Source: Petrocella sp. FN5
Lineage (GTDB): Bacteria > Bacillota > Clostridia > Lachnospirales > Vallitaleaceae
DNA length: 64,000 bases
Direction of reading: 5' to 3'
Assembly: GCF_029210395.1 (NCBI RefSeq)
Contig: NZ_JARGDP010000002.1
Coordinates: forward strand, 54,385 to 118,384
Shown: positions 26,413 through 36,200 of the stretch, piece by piece
Position numbering within the stretch: position 1 is the first letter of the stretch
How the letters are laid out: each line of letters opens with the position of its first letter
The notes under the pieces: model-generated
The model's input: the letters and a program-made list of their open reading frames with translations, nothing else
Database searches by the model: none
What the model was told of the DNA's origin: nothing
Translations under genes and position numbers: made by a program

Positions 26413-28974
26413 TTAGTTCATTGGGGTGATTATTTTTTCAACAGAGAAATCGTGACAATATAAAATAATTTCTTTTTCGGTCATGGGTTTGCCATAATAA
26501 TAACCCTGTATAATATGACAACCTTTTGCTTCTAAATACCCAGCTTGGAACTCTTTCTCCACACCTTCAGCGACCACTTTTAGATTGAGGCCTTGAGCCA
26601 ACATAATAATGGAGTCAATGAGGATATAGTCTGTATCCGGTTGGGTGATTTCATCGATAAACTTCTTGTCAATTTTTAGTTCTGTTAGAGGTAATTGTTG
26701 TAGGTAACTCAGTGAGGAATACCCTGTACCAAAATCATCCAAAGATAGTGAAATACCATGAGCTCTAAGCTTCTTAAGCTTACCTAATAGGATTTCATAG
26801 GATTCAATGAGTATAGATTCAGTAATCTCTAACTGAAGATAGCTGGGCTCAAGGTCAAAAGAAGCGAGCGTCTCTAACAGATCCTCAACAAAAGAAGCTT
26901 CTAAGAGTTGAATGACCGATATGTTCACCGAAACAAGGAAAGGCTCTTCCATATAATCTAACATATCTAGAGTAAATCGTATAGCTTGTTCCAAAACACA
27001 TTGACCTATTGGTAGAATGAGGCCACTAGATTCTGCAAGTGGAATGATCTTAAGGGGCGATACGATTCCAAGTTCAGGGCTTTGCCATCTGAGCAAAGCT
27101 TCAAAACCAACAATTTTATGGGTTTTTGAATCAATCTGTGGTTGAAAGTTCAAGGATAGTTCTTTATTTTCATAGGCTTTCCTCAAGTGGGAGACCAAGA
27201 TAAAATCATTTTCCATTTTATCACTCATTTGAGGTTCATAATGCCTATAAGTGGATTTTCCCGTTTTTTTTGCATGATACATAGCCATATCTGCTTGTAT
27301 CAAGAGTTCATCTAGATCCGGGCCGTCATCAGGGAAAATACTATATCCTATACTGGAGGTTAATCGAATATTTTCATCATCGATGTGGACTGGACGGATG
27401 AAAAGATTTTTTAGGCTATTCATTACTTGAAACAAGTAAGCTTCAGTATCATCTTGCGCTACTGGAATAAGAAGAATGAACTCATCGCCATTAAGTCTTA
27501 TTGTAAAGGTACTTTCTTTAAAGTCATTAAGTCGAACAGCAATGACTTTTAAAACCCGATCACCAAAGGGGTGGCCATAAGTATTATTAATATATTTGAA
27601 ATTATCTAGATTAATAAAAACCAAGGCTGTTTTTTGGGTCTGATTATCTGAGGACAGTACCATTTGACTAAAATGTTGGTTTAAAAAATTACGGTTAGGC
27701 AATGAGGTGAGAGGGTCATGATAGGCTTCATGTTCCAGATTCAATTGATAAGATAAAAGGGCATCATTCTGAATTTTGAGAGCCTGTTCGGAAGTGGATA
27801 ATTGTTCATTTAATATTTGTAAATCATTTTTCTGAGAAAGGATTTTCTGTTCAGACAACCTATACTTTCGTATACCAATCATAAGAAAGAAAATAAAAAG
27901 TATGAGGATACCAAGGATTATTTCGATGGTTAAAACCAATTGGGAATAGGTTTCAAAAAATGAGAATTGTTCATTTAATATCACAATATCTTTTGGCAAA
28001 GCATTTTTATCCAATTTAAAACGGTTCATTTGATTTTCATCTACAGCGGTAAAAACAGTTGCTTCTTTTACATGTTCTAGGTCATCTGCGTGCCTACCCT
28101 CTAGAATTTGGATTGCCAGTTTGCCCATTTCATGGCCTTGCAATCGACCACTCAAAAAAGTGCCACCGATGATGCCTGTACCAAGTAAAAATTCATCAAT
28201 AGAATAAACAGGGACAGCACTTGTAGAGGATATCATCCGACCAAAGTATTCCGGTATCTCCATCAAGCCATCTACTGAACTATTATAAGAAATCATCATA
28301 ATGACACTGTCTTCTTCAAAAGTCGCTACTTCAAGTAGAAGATCATCAAAGGACAAATGTGAAATATTATTAATTTCATATGCGTTTGAATCGAAGCGGT
28401 CAAGTGCATCAAAAAAAGCATCCGCTGTTCGGAGTCCGCTTTCGCTGAAATCATGAATTAGATGGATTTTGTTTACATCAGGTTGTAAAAGAGAAATCAA
28501 ATTAAGAGTCCCCTCAGGACGCATTACCTCATAGACGCCGGTTACGTTTGTAGCTTCACCTAGAATCTCATTAGCTGTAGACTCAATTATGCCACTAAAC
28601 ACGATAGGGGCATCATGAAACAATTCTAGACGGTGATCCAATGCAAAAGTCAGACCCATGTCATCCGTGGTTAATATAAGATCGATTGTTATATCTTTAT
28701 ATTTATTTTCGAAAAAATGACGACTTTCATCTAGAAGTGAGGTTTTTGGAAATCTTTTCCAGTCTAAAAATTCAGTATAAATGATGGCATTGGGATACTG
28801 GTCCTTTAAGATTTCAATTAAACCTTGGTTTTGCTCCAGAGTCCACTCATAAGTAAAGTGGTAGGCGTTAATTATTAATATATTTCTGGAGCGTGATTGC
28901 TCACTGGCACTTGTAAAGCTTGAAGCCATATAAATCAAAAATAGGGACACAAAAACAAGCAGAAAATTTTTCAT
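26413..28974 (-). CDS. Membrane sensor with ABC-substrate-binding-like domain, GGDEF and EAL
   Basis: This 853-residue protein has a signal peptide (about 1-23) and an extracellular domain like the ABC substrate-binding family (about 30-330). A transmembrane helix follows (about 347-367), then a short coiled coil, a GGDEF domain (about 420-585) and an EAL domain (about 600-845). The GGDEF signature reads NGDEF, so cyclase activity is doubtful. The EAL domain keeps EALLRW, ITESIL and DFGTGYSSL, so it is probably a c-di-GMP phosphodiesterase switched by a small extracellular ligand. The start has AGGAGG at ideal distance. Confidence 0.9.
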   Translation of the reverse strand: MKNFLLVFVSLFLIYMASSFTSASEQSRSRNILIINAYHFTYEWTLEQNQGLIEILKDQYPNAIIYTEFLDWKRFPKTSLLDESRHFFENKYKDITIDLILTTDDMGLTFALDHRLELFHDAPIVFSGIIESTANEILGEATNVTGVYEVMRPEGTLNLISLLQPDVNKIHLIHDFSESGLRTADAFFDALDRFDSNAYEINNISHLSFDDLLLEVATFEEDSVIMMISYNSSVDGLMEIPEYFGRMISSTSAVPVYSIDEFLLGTGIIGGTFLSGRLQGHEMGKLAIQILEGRHADDLEHVKEATVFTAVDENQMNRFKLDKNALPKDIVILNEQFSFFETYSQLVLTIEIILGILILFIFFLMIGIRKYRLSEQKILSQKNDLQILNEQLSTSEQALKIQNDALLSYQLNLEHEAYHDPLTSLPNRNFLNQHFSQMVLSSDNQTQKTALVFINLDNFKYINNTYGHPFGDRVLKVIAVRLNDFKESTFTIRLNGDEFILLIPVAQDDTEAYLFQVMNSLKNLFIRPVHIDDENIRLTSSIGYSIFPDDGPDLDELLIQADMAMYHAKKTGKSTYRHYEPQMSDKMENDFILVSHLRKAYENKELSLNFQPQIDSKTHKIVGFEALLRWQSPELGIVSPLKIIPLAESSGLILPIGQCVLEQAIRFTLDMLDYMEEPFLVSVNISVIQLLEASFVEDLLETLASFDLEPSYLQLEITESILIESYEILLGKLKKLRAHGISLSLDDFGTGYSSLSYLQQLPLTELKIDKKFIDEITQPDTDYILIDSIIMLAQGLNLKVVAEGVEKEFQAGYLEAKGCHIIQGYYYGKPMTEKEIILYCHDFSVEKIITPMN

Positions 28975-28998
28975 AAATAACCTCCTTAAACCCTCATA

Positions 28999-29018
28999 TG
29001 TAGTACCCTTATACTACA
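28999..29018 (-). promoter_or_regulatory. Dyad in the 5' region of the GGDEF-EAL gene
   Basis: TGTAGTA and TACTACA flank six bases, forming a perfect 7-bp inverted repeat 25 bp upstream of the start codon. It could be an operator or an RNA hairpin. The half-sites resemble those of BlaI/MecI operators but in the opposite orientation, so I do not assign it. Confidence 0.4.
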
Positions 29019-29172
29019 AACTTAACTTAACGACTTATAAAAAAGTTGAGCTATTATTATTGTACCATACATGAACAGGTATTCAAACATTACCTTTAGG
29101 ACAAGATTGATTTTTTGAAGTTATTATAATATGATAGTTGATAGGAAGCGCGAGATAGAAGGAGGCTTTAAT

Positions 29173-29949
29173 ATGTTCAGGGAACAAATAAGCAGTTATA
29201 CACCGGTAAATGAACAAGAACGTAGTGATAAGAGGCATATTTATCACTTTATTGAGCAGTTTCCATATAACATTCTATATAGAGAGAACACCTTAGCTCA
29301 CATCACAAGTTCGGGCTTTATAATGAATAAAGATTTAACGAAGGTCTTGGTTATTTATCACAAGATTTATCAAGCTTGGGGGTGGACCGGCGGACATGCC
29401 GATGGAGACGAAGACTTATTGAAGATTGCCTTAAAAGAGGCAAAAGAAGAAACAGGTCTAGTGAACATCAAACCATTATCAAAACAGATTATGGCAATGG
29501 ATATATTACCGGTTTGGGGTCATATGAAGCATGGTCGTTATATAAGTGCGCATTTACACTTGAATGTAGCATATGTGTTAATTGCGGATGAATCAGAACC
29601 TATTCATGCTAATGAAGTAGAAACAAACGGTGCAAGGTGGATCAATATCAGTGAGATTGGTCATCAGTCATCAGAACCAAAATTAATCTATGTTTATGAA
29701 AAGCTAATAAAAGCGGCTCAAGCATTTGATCCTAAAAAAGAGTATACTAACAGCGCTAAAAAAGAAACGAAAAAGACCAGTGCTTATGACGCTATTAAAA
29801 ATGCGGCCATTCCTATTGCCATCCATGAATCGAAAAGTGCTTATTATAAAGCTAAGCTTGTTAAAGAGATTGTTGTTAGAGGTGGTGGTGGCATAAAAGG
29901 CACTTCAAGTAGTATCATTAGGCAAATCATGAAAAGCAAGAAGAAATAA
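29173..29949 (+). CDS. NUDIX hydrolase
   Basis: This protein of about 258 residues has a NUDIX box in GGHADGDEDLLKIALKEAKEETGL (about 75-98; key residues G, E, K-E, E-E and G). Lysine stands where arginine is usual in the REUXEE core. NUDIX enzymes cleave nucleoside diphosphates linked to another group; the substrate is not evident. The C-terminal 70 residues are basic and not part of the NUDIX fold. ATG 29173 has GAAGGAGG upstream; an earlier ATG at 29131 lacks one. It appears monocistronic. Confidence 0.87.
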   Translation: MFREQISSYTPVNEQERSDKRHIYHFIEQFPYNILYRENTLAHITSSGFIMNKDLTKVLVIYHKIYQAWGWTGGHADGDEDLLKIALKEAKEETGLVNIKPLSKQIMAMDILPVWGHMKHGRYISAHLHLNVAYVLIADESEPIHANEVETNGARWINISEIGHQSSEPKLIYVYEKLIKAAQAFDPKKEYTNSAKKETKKTSAYDAIKNAAIPIAIHESKSAYYKAKLVKEIVVRGGGGIKGTSSSIIRQIMKSKKK

Positions 29950-29964
29950 AGTATGAATCATCAT

Positions 29965-30008
29965 ACTTCCATCACACTTCCATCACAATTGGTTTGTATA
30001 ATACAAAC
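29965..30008 (+). promoter_or_regulatory. Promoter with 11-bp tandem repeats and a dyad before the DUF2680-like gene
   Basis: ACTTCCATCAC is repeated exactly in tandem (29965-29975 and 29976-29986). After 10 bp comes TATAAT (29997-30002), centred in the perfect dyad GTTTGTAT-A-ATACAAAC (29992-30008). No good -35 box is present; the repeats occupy that place. Helically phased direct repeats are the usual target of OmpR-type response regulators, and one is encoded just downstream. Confidence 0.55.
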
Positions 30009-30054
30009 ATAAAGTTAATCATACTTTAAAACAAATCATAAGGAGATGGAAAAA

Positions 30055-30537
30055 ATGAAAAAAGCAAAAAAATTAGTCGTAACAATGGGTGCTTTAGTAT
30101 TAGTAGCAGCAACAAGTATTGGTGTATATGCAGCGGAACAAGGTAGTCCGGCACAAATCCTATCAGAATGGACAGGTAAGAGTGTTGAAGAACTGTATGA
30201 GGCAAAAGGGGATTCGACATTTGGTGCATTAGCACAAGAACTTGAAGTTGCCGAAGCATTTAGGACAGATATGGTAGCGAATAAATTGGCAATTATTGAA
30301 GAACGTGTTGCCCTGGGAACCTTAACGAGAGATGCAGCGAATGAAATGATAGACGTTTTTTTAGAAAATCAAGAAAATTGTGACGGTTTAGGGTTGAGTC
30401 AAGATAAAGCAAAACTTGGCTTAGGATTTGGACGAGGTAATGGTATGGGCAATGGTAATGGTGAAAAAGTTGGAGGTGGCAATGGGTTTGGAACTCAAAG
30501 TCGATCCGGACAAGGTCAAGGTACACGTAATAGATAG
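30055..30537 (+). CDS. Secreted DUF2680-like protein with Gly/Asn-rich tail
   Basis: This protein of about 160 residues has a clear signal peptide (KKAKKLVVTMGALVLVAAT, cleavage near AYAAE-like VYAAEQG). A helical region resembling DUF2680 proteins follows (about 30-110: EWTGKSVEELYEAKGD, LGTLTRDAANEMIDVF). The tail is rich in Gly, Asn and Gln with GNGMGNGNG-type repeats. Its function is unknown. I chose ATG 30055, 9 bp after GGAG; the ATG at 30046 abuts that site. It stands before a two-component system and may be its target or an accessory sensor. Confidence 0.8.
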   Translation: MKKAKKLVVTMGALVLVAATSIGVYAAEQGSPAQILSEWTGKSVEELYEAKGDSTFGALAQELEVAEAFRTDMVANKLAIIEERVALGTLTRDAANEMIDVFLENQENCDGLGLSQDKAKLGLGFGRGNGMGNGNGEKVGGGNGFGTQSRSGQGQGTRNR

Positions 30538-30564
30538 CACAACATTCTTAGAAGATTTCTAAAT

Positions 30565-30599
30565 ATGGGTAAAGGGTCAAAGCTAAGTTTCACTAAATT
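30565..30599. repeat. Dispersed 35-bp intergenic repeat, copy 1
   Basis: This segment matches 44911-44945 at 31 of 35 positions and ends in the shared core CTAAGTTTCACTAAATT. Both copies are intergenic. Confidence 0.75.
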
Positions 30600-30602
30600 T
30601 AT

Positions 30603-30635
30603 GAAGTCCTCAATAGAACATTGGGGGCTTCTTTA
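30603..30635 (+). terminator. Terminator after the DUF2680-like gene
   Basis: GAAGTCCTCAAT (30603-30614) pairs with ATTGGGGGCTTC through the full 12 bp, with two G-U pairs, around a short loop. TTT follows. Confidence 0.75.
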
Positions 30636-30661
30636 TGTGTTATTAAGTAATAATACTATGC

Positions 30662-30691
30662 TTCACGATAGGCGTGAATAAATGATATAAT
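30662..30691 (+). promoter_or_regulatory. Promoter with dyad upstream of the first response regulator
   Basis: TTCACG-ATAGG-CGTGAA (30662-30678) is a perfect 6-bp inverted repeat. TATAAT lies at 30686-30691, so the dyad covers the -35 position. This fits autoregulation or control by a dimeric activator. Confidence 0.5.
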
Positions 30692-30714
30692 GGTTAAAGA
30701 AAGAGGTTAATTAT

Positions 30715-31410
30715 ATGAAGCCAGTAAAAGTTCTAATTGCAGACGATGAAAAAGGTATACGTAATATTATTGCAGAATACTTAAGCCAAGAAGGCATTGA
30801 GGTAATTGAAGCTGTTGATGGTGTGGATGCATTGAATCAATTCAAAAATCATAGCGTAGATCTTGTGATTTTAGATGTGATGATGCCCAAAATGGAAGGC
30901 TGGACTGTATGTAAAGAGATTAGAAAAGTTTCTAAGATACCAATCATCATGTTAACGGCTCGAGGAGAAGAATACGATAAACTATTAGGTTTTGAACTGG
31001 GGATTGATGATTATGTGGTTAAACCTTTTAGTCCTAAGGAACTAAGAGCCAGAGTCAAGGCACACCTAGCAAGAAGACAGGATTTATTAGATGAAATACC
31101 AAAAAAGCAGGAGATGACTTTTGGTGAACTCAGAATTAACTTGGATGCAAGAAGTGTTTGGCTTATAGATGGCTATCTGCAATTAACACCAAAAGAATAT
31201 GAATTGCTTGTCTTTTTTGCTAAGAATCCGAATAAGGTATTTAGTAGGGAACAACTATTGAGCGCAGTATGGGGCTATGATTATTTTGGTGACGACAGGA
31301 CGGTCGATACCCATGTTAAAACATTGAGAGAACATTTGAAAAGCTATAGAAAATGGATTGTGACCATTTGGCGCATAGGGTATAAATTTGATCCGGAGGC
31401 TGATTTATGA
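30715..31410 (+). CDS. OmpR/PhoB-family response regulator
   Basis: This 231-residue protein has a receiver domain with acidic pocket ADDEKG, the phosphoacceptor in LVILDVMMPKMEGW (about D55), MLTARGE and DYVVKPFSP. It also has a C-terminal winged helix (about 135-228; FSREQLLSAVWGYDYFGDDR cut at its core, RTVDTHVKTLREHL). It pairs with the histidine kinase that overlaps its stop by 4 bp. A likely target is the tandem-repeat promoter of the DUF2680-like gene just upstream. Confidence 0.95.
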   Translation: MKPVKVLIADDEKGIRNIIAEYLSQEGIEVIEAVDGVDALNQFKNHSVDLVILDVMMPKMEGWTVCKEIRKVSKIPIIMLTARGEEYDKLLGFELGIDDYVVKPFSPKELRARVKAHLARRQDLLDEIPKKQEMTFGELRINLDARSVWLIDGYLQLTPKEYELLVFFAKNPNKVFSREQLLSAVWGYDYFGDDRTVDTHVKTLREHLKSYRKWIVTIWRIGYKFDPEADL

Positions 31411-32849
31411 AAAAAATAGGCACAAAACTTTGGATAGGCATGATGGTATTAGTTGTTTGTATGCTTCTGCTATTGTGGCTTTTTCAAGTGGTATTTCTAG
31501 AAAAATTCTATATGTCAATGCAAATCAATAAACTAGAAAGCAGAAGCGAACAAATTGTATCCAATTTGATGAAACAAGAAGGTGATTTAAGCAAAGTTCA
31601 AGTCATGAATATGCGAGATGAACTTGAGGCTTTTGTGTATACCTATAATACGAGTGTACAAATTATTGATGCTACCGGTGAAATTGTTTTTCAGATGGAT
31701 TACAATAATGAACAGCCTTTCTCAGGAATGAACAGAAGACAAAATACTCAAATTCTAAACAACACCTTGAATGGAAAAAAAGATAGAAGTCTTTTTAAAC
31801 ATCCTAGATTTGATATAGATTACCTAACTTTAGGTGTGCCGATTATGAGTATGGACACGAGTCAAGTACAAGGCGCACTGTTAATTATGACGACTATGGC
31901 GCCTGTTTCAGATACAGCAGGTATTATTAAACATCAACTCATTTATATAACCGCAATCTTATTATTAGTAGCATTTGGAATAGCCTACATGATATCTTAT
32001 CATTTGAGTCAGCCAATCATGAAGATTAATAGAGCGGCCCAAGAAATAGCACAGGGGAACTGGGATATTCATATGAATAAAATGGGAGAAGACGAAATAG
32101 GTCAGTTGGCTGAAACCATAAAGAACATGGCCGTATCCCTAAAAAAAACAGATAAATTAAGGAAGGAATTAATTGGGAATATATCCCATGAACTTAGGAC
32201 ACCTCTTAGTCTCATTCGTGGGTATGCAGAAACCATTCGGGATATTAGTGGGAAAGAACAGGAAAAAAGAGAAGGACACTTGGAGATTATTATAGACGAA
32301 TCTGAAAGATTAGGACGCTTAATTGACGACATTTTAAACCTGTCTCAATTAGAAGTGGATGGGATCAAATTGAAACAAGAACCGATAGATATAAAAGTAC
32401 TTTTTGATAGTATAAAAAATAGGTTTATGGATTTGGCACAAAAAAAAGCCATAAACCTAGAAGTAATCCTAGGAGACGCCCAGGTTGGTTTTGGTGATTA
32501 TAAGCGCATCGAACAAGTCATGATTAACCTAGTGGGCAATGCATTTAATCATACCCCATCAAATGGTCATATTTTTATAAAAACCAATCAGATAAAGAAT
32601 TATATTAACATAGAAGTCATCAATGAAGGTGTTGAAATTAGAGAGGAAGATTTAGAACATATTTGGGACCGTTATTATAAAGTTAATCGAGTCACCGATG
32701 AAAACTCGATAGGTAGTGGCTTAGGGCTCGCTATTGTAAAAAATATTTTACACGCTCATAAGGTTGATTTTGGCGTAGAAAGCCATAAAGGTGGTACAAC
32801 TGTTTTTTGGTTCCAATTAAACCGTGGTGATTCTAGCATCAAAAAATAA
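31407..32849 (+). CDS. Membrane histidine kinase
   Basis: This 480-residue kinase has transmembrane helices at about 8-30 and 173-195 flanking an extracellular sensor. A HAMP linker follows (SQPIMKINRAAQEIAQGNW), then HisKA with GNISHELRTPLSLIRGYAE (about 262) and the ATPase boxes NLVGNAFNHTP and IGSGLGLAIVKN. All catalytic motifs are intact. It overlaps the response regulator gene (ATGA). The signal is not evident; the neighbouring secreted DUF2680-like protein suggests an envelope stimulus. Confidence 0.94.
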   Translation: MKKIGTKLWIGMMVLVVCMLLLLWLFQVVFLEKFYMSMQINKLESRSEQIVSNLMKQEGDLSKVQVMNMRDELEAFVYTYNTSVQIIDATGEIVFQMDYNNEQPFSGMNRRQNTQILNNTLNGKKDRSLFKHPRFDIDYLTLGVPIMSMDTSQVQGALLIMTTMAPVSDTAGIIKHQLIYITAILLLVAFGIAYMISYHLSQPIMKINRAAQEIAQGNWDIHMNKMGEDEIGQLAETIKNMAVSLKKTDKLRKELIGNISHELRTPLSLIRGYAETIRDISGKEQEKREGHLEIIIDESERLGRLIDDILNLSQLEVDGIKLKQEPIDIKVLFDSIKNRFMDLAQKKAINLEVILGDAQVGFGDYKRIEQVMINLVGNAFNHTPSNGHIFIKTNQIKNYINIEVINEGVEIREEDLEHIWDRYYKVNRVTDENSIGSGLGLAIVKNILHAHKVDFGVESHKGGTTVFWFQLNRGDSSIKK

Positions 32850-33045
32850 GACGAATAATACCGACAGCTATGGCAAGACAGACTATAGGAATAATAAGCG
32901 CTAGCCCAACAGGTATAAGAACAAAAAACAGTAGTACACCAACAATACCAAGAGCAAGACGAATAATTCCGATGCTGACTTTAAATAGTAGGCTTAAAAT
33001 AAGACCTAGGATAGCAAAAAATAACAATAATTCTAACATATTCAA
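32839..33045 (-). CDS. Small hydrophobic membrane protein
   Basis: This 68-residue protein is almost wholly hydrophobic with two or three predicted membrane helices and repeats of GII/RLALG-type segments. A good ribosome site (AAAGGATGA) lies 7-10 bp upstream on the minus strand, which argues that it is real. Its 3' end overlaps the kinase gene tail-to-tail by 11 bp. I recognise no family. Confidence 0.55.
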   Translation of the reverse strand: MNMLELLLFFAILGLILSLLFKVSIGIIRLALGIVGVLLFFVLIPVGLALIIPIVCLAIAVGIIRLIF

Positions 33046-33268
33046 TCATCCTTTCTTAACAGATGTCATTCAGAGAAACTATATAGTTTTGAAACCTTAA
33101 CCATAGTATAAGAGTATATATTTATCAGGCCCTTAATAGAGGATTAAGATTTAATTAAAAAGACGATTTGCAAATCTTTACAAATATGAAGGTATATGGG
33201 ATTATTAATGTAAGCTTAATATATAGATGAATAGCTTCTTAATATGAGAAGCATGAAAGGGTGACAAG

Positions 33269-36200
33269 ATGAAAAAAGATTGGAATAACCCATTGGTGAT
33301 TGGTATAAATAAAGAGAAAGCAAAGCACGAAGCCGAGAGTCATCATTCTCTTGAAGACTATTTGAATCAAGTGTCAAATAGAAAATCCTTAAATGGTATT
33401 TGGAAATTCTATTATTGTAAAAATGATATGGAACGACCCAATGGTTTTTTTGATAAGGCGCTGGATACCAAGGGCTGGGATCATATTAATGTGCCTTCTG
33501 TTTGGGAAACGCAAGGCTATGACAAACCTTATTATTTAGCCTTTGATTATCCGCCGGCAATCAGCAAAAAAGCCAAGGAGATACCTAGGGTAGATGAAGA
33601 GAAAAATCCTGTAGGTATATATAGAAAGGATTTCACCTTAGAAGACACAGGGACTCAGAATGATATTTTTTGCCATTTTGGAGCTGTAAAGTCAGCTTTT
33701 TACCTATATGTTAATGGTCATCAAGTAGGATATTCTCAAGGTTCAATGACACCATCCGAATTCAATATAACTGGGTTTGTAACGCCGGGTGAAAACCAAA
33801 TGACCGTTGAGGTGTATAAATACAGTGACGGTACATATCTTGAAGATCAGGACATGTGGTTTATGGCCGGTATTTATAGGAATGTTTACATCTATCAAGA
33901 ATCAAGAAGTGGCATTAAGGACTTTTATTTCTATAATACCTTTGATGCTGCTTATGAGAATGCTTTTTTACACAGCGAAATAACACTTAAATCTTTTAGT
34001 GATGTTCACAGCTTAGAAGTATATATAAGTGAAAAAGAAGGGGAATTGGGCCGGTGTATCTTGAACAAGTCTGAGTTAACGATGGTGAATCAAGATGTAC
34101 TTCAGATTCAAAATCCTAATAAATGGAACCATGAAACGCCCAATCTATATTTTTTAACTTGTATCCTTAAGAATGAAGATGGAGAAATTATTGAAATAAA
34201 AGGTACGTCTTATGGCTTTAGAACTGTAGAAATCAAGAATGCCCAGTTTTTAATTAATGGTGTTCCAATCATTTTCAAAGGGGTTAATCGACATGAGTTT
34301 AATCCAGACACAGGCTGGTATTTGCCAAGGGCTTTAAGAGAACAAGACATTAAGATTATAAAACAGCATAATATCAATGCAATTCGTACAGCACATTATC
34401 CCAATGATCCTCATTTGTATGAGCTTTGTGATCGTCATGGTCTGTATGTTATTGATGAGGCAGATGTTGAAACCCATGGTGTACGTAAAAAAAATATACC
34501 TGGTGATAATCCCATGTGGACCAATGCTGTCGTAGATCGTATGAATCGTATGGTCCTTAGAGACCGACAACACCCAAGTGTTGTGATGTGGTCTCTTGGC
34601 AATGAAGCCGGATATGGTGATAATTTTAGAATTATGAAAAAAGAGGCTATGAAGTTAGACCAGACAAGACCGTTTCATTATGAGGGTGACTTAGATTTGA
34701 AAGTGTCAGACGTTCTGAGCATGATGTACCCTTCTCCGGATAAGGCAGCACAGTATGGTAGATTAGAGAATACGAGAATAACCCTAGTCCAGAATATAAT
34801 GAATCAACTATCAGCAGACCAAAAAGCCTTCAAGCGAGAACAATATATGGACAAACCAGTCATGAGTTGTGAGTTTGCTCATGCTATGGAAAACAGCTTA
34901 GGGAACTTTGCAGAGCATATCAAGGTTTTCGAAACTTATGACAACTGGTGCGGTGGTTTCATTTGGGACTTTGTAGATCAATCCCTTAGAAAAGGCACCA
35001 AAGAAGATAAAGATTACTGGGCCTATGGTGGTGATTATAATGAAGAAAAACACCATGGACACTTTTGTGCCAATGGCATTGTTTCGGCAGACCGAACCTT
35101 ACATCCTGCTATATTGGAAGTGAAAAAAGTATATCAAGATTTTGAGATTCGTAAAGAAAAGGAAGGCTATTTTTTAATTAACAAGAGATTTTTTACTGGA
35201 CTTGAAAACTATGAGTTCGTTTTCTTAAGAAAAGTAGAAGGTTACATTGTAGAGGAAAGAGTTCTAGAGACACCTTGGATTGAACCTGGTACTTCAAAGT
35301 TGATTTTGGTACCGGAAAGTTGGGAAAATAAGGAAGATACTGTTCATGATGTATTTGTTGCCAAACTTAAAAAGGATAATTGGTTTGCAAAAGCTGGTTA
35401 TGAAATGGGTTTTGAGCAGTTTTGTGTTCAAGAGGTAAGCACTTCTGTGATTGAGGAAGGTGATAAGGTTCAAGTTAAAAAGATCGATGAAGGTCTAATG
35501 GTTAAAGGTGGAGAACTGGTGGTTCATTTCATGCGGGAGGATGGATTGATTCACAAAATTCTATTTGACGGGCAATTAATTTTGGATCATAAGTTTCAAA
35601 TGAATTTCTGGAGACCGCCAACGGATAATGATATGGGCTTGGCAAATTTTAGACCTGAGCTACAAGGACTTATAAATAGAAGTGTATACAAAAAACTAAC
35701 TGAACACCCCCCTAAAGCTGAACGTTTTCTTGTGAATAGAAAAGAGGATAATGTGATCATCACATCTATTTATGATGTTCCTGTGTTTAAAAAGCTTGAA
35801 ATCAGATATTATGTGAACAGCCTTGGCGATCTGCAGATACGAACGATAGCTGAGCCCAAAAAAGATATGATTAGACTGGGTTTTACTTCAGAGTTTAGTG
35901 GTGCTTTCAATAAAGTAGCTTGGTTTGGAAGAGGACCACATGAAACTTATATGGATAGAAAAAGCGGTGGCAAGTTTGGACGGTATCAACAGGATGTCGA
36001 GGATATGCCTCATCATTATATGCGACCTCAAGAGAATGGTCTAAGATCAGATGTTTATGAAGTAAGGTTGATGGCTCCTGACAAATCATTAAAAGTACAA
36101 TCATGTCAAACACCTTTATCTTTTTCAGTATGGCCATATAAGATGAGTACTTTAGAGCGTGCGCGCCATAGTTATGAAATGAAAAATGAAGGCATTGTTA

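Noticed and set aside
28999..29018. BlaI/MecI operator
   Set aside because: The half-sites match in sequence but are in the opposite order (TGTAGTA first), and no BlaI-type gene is nearby.
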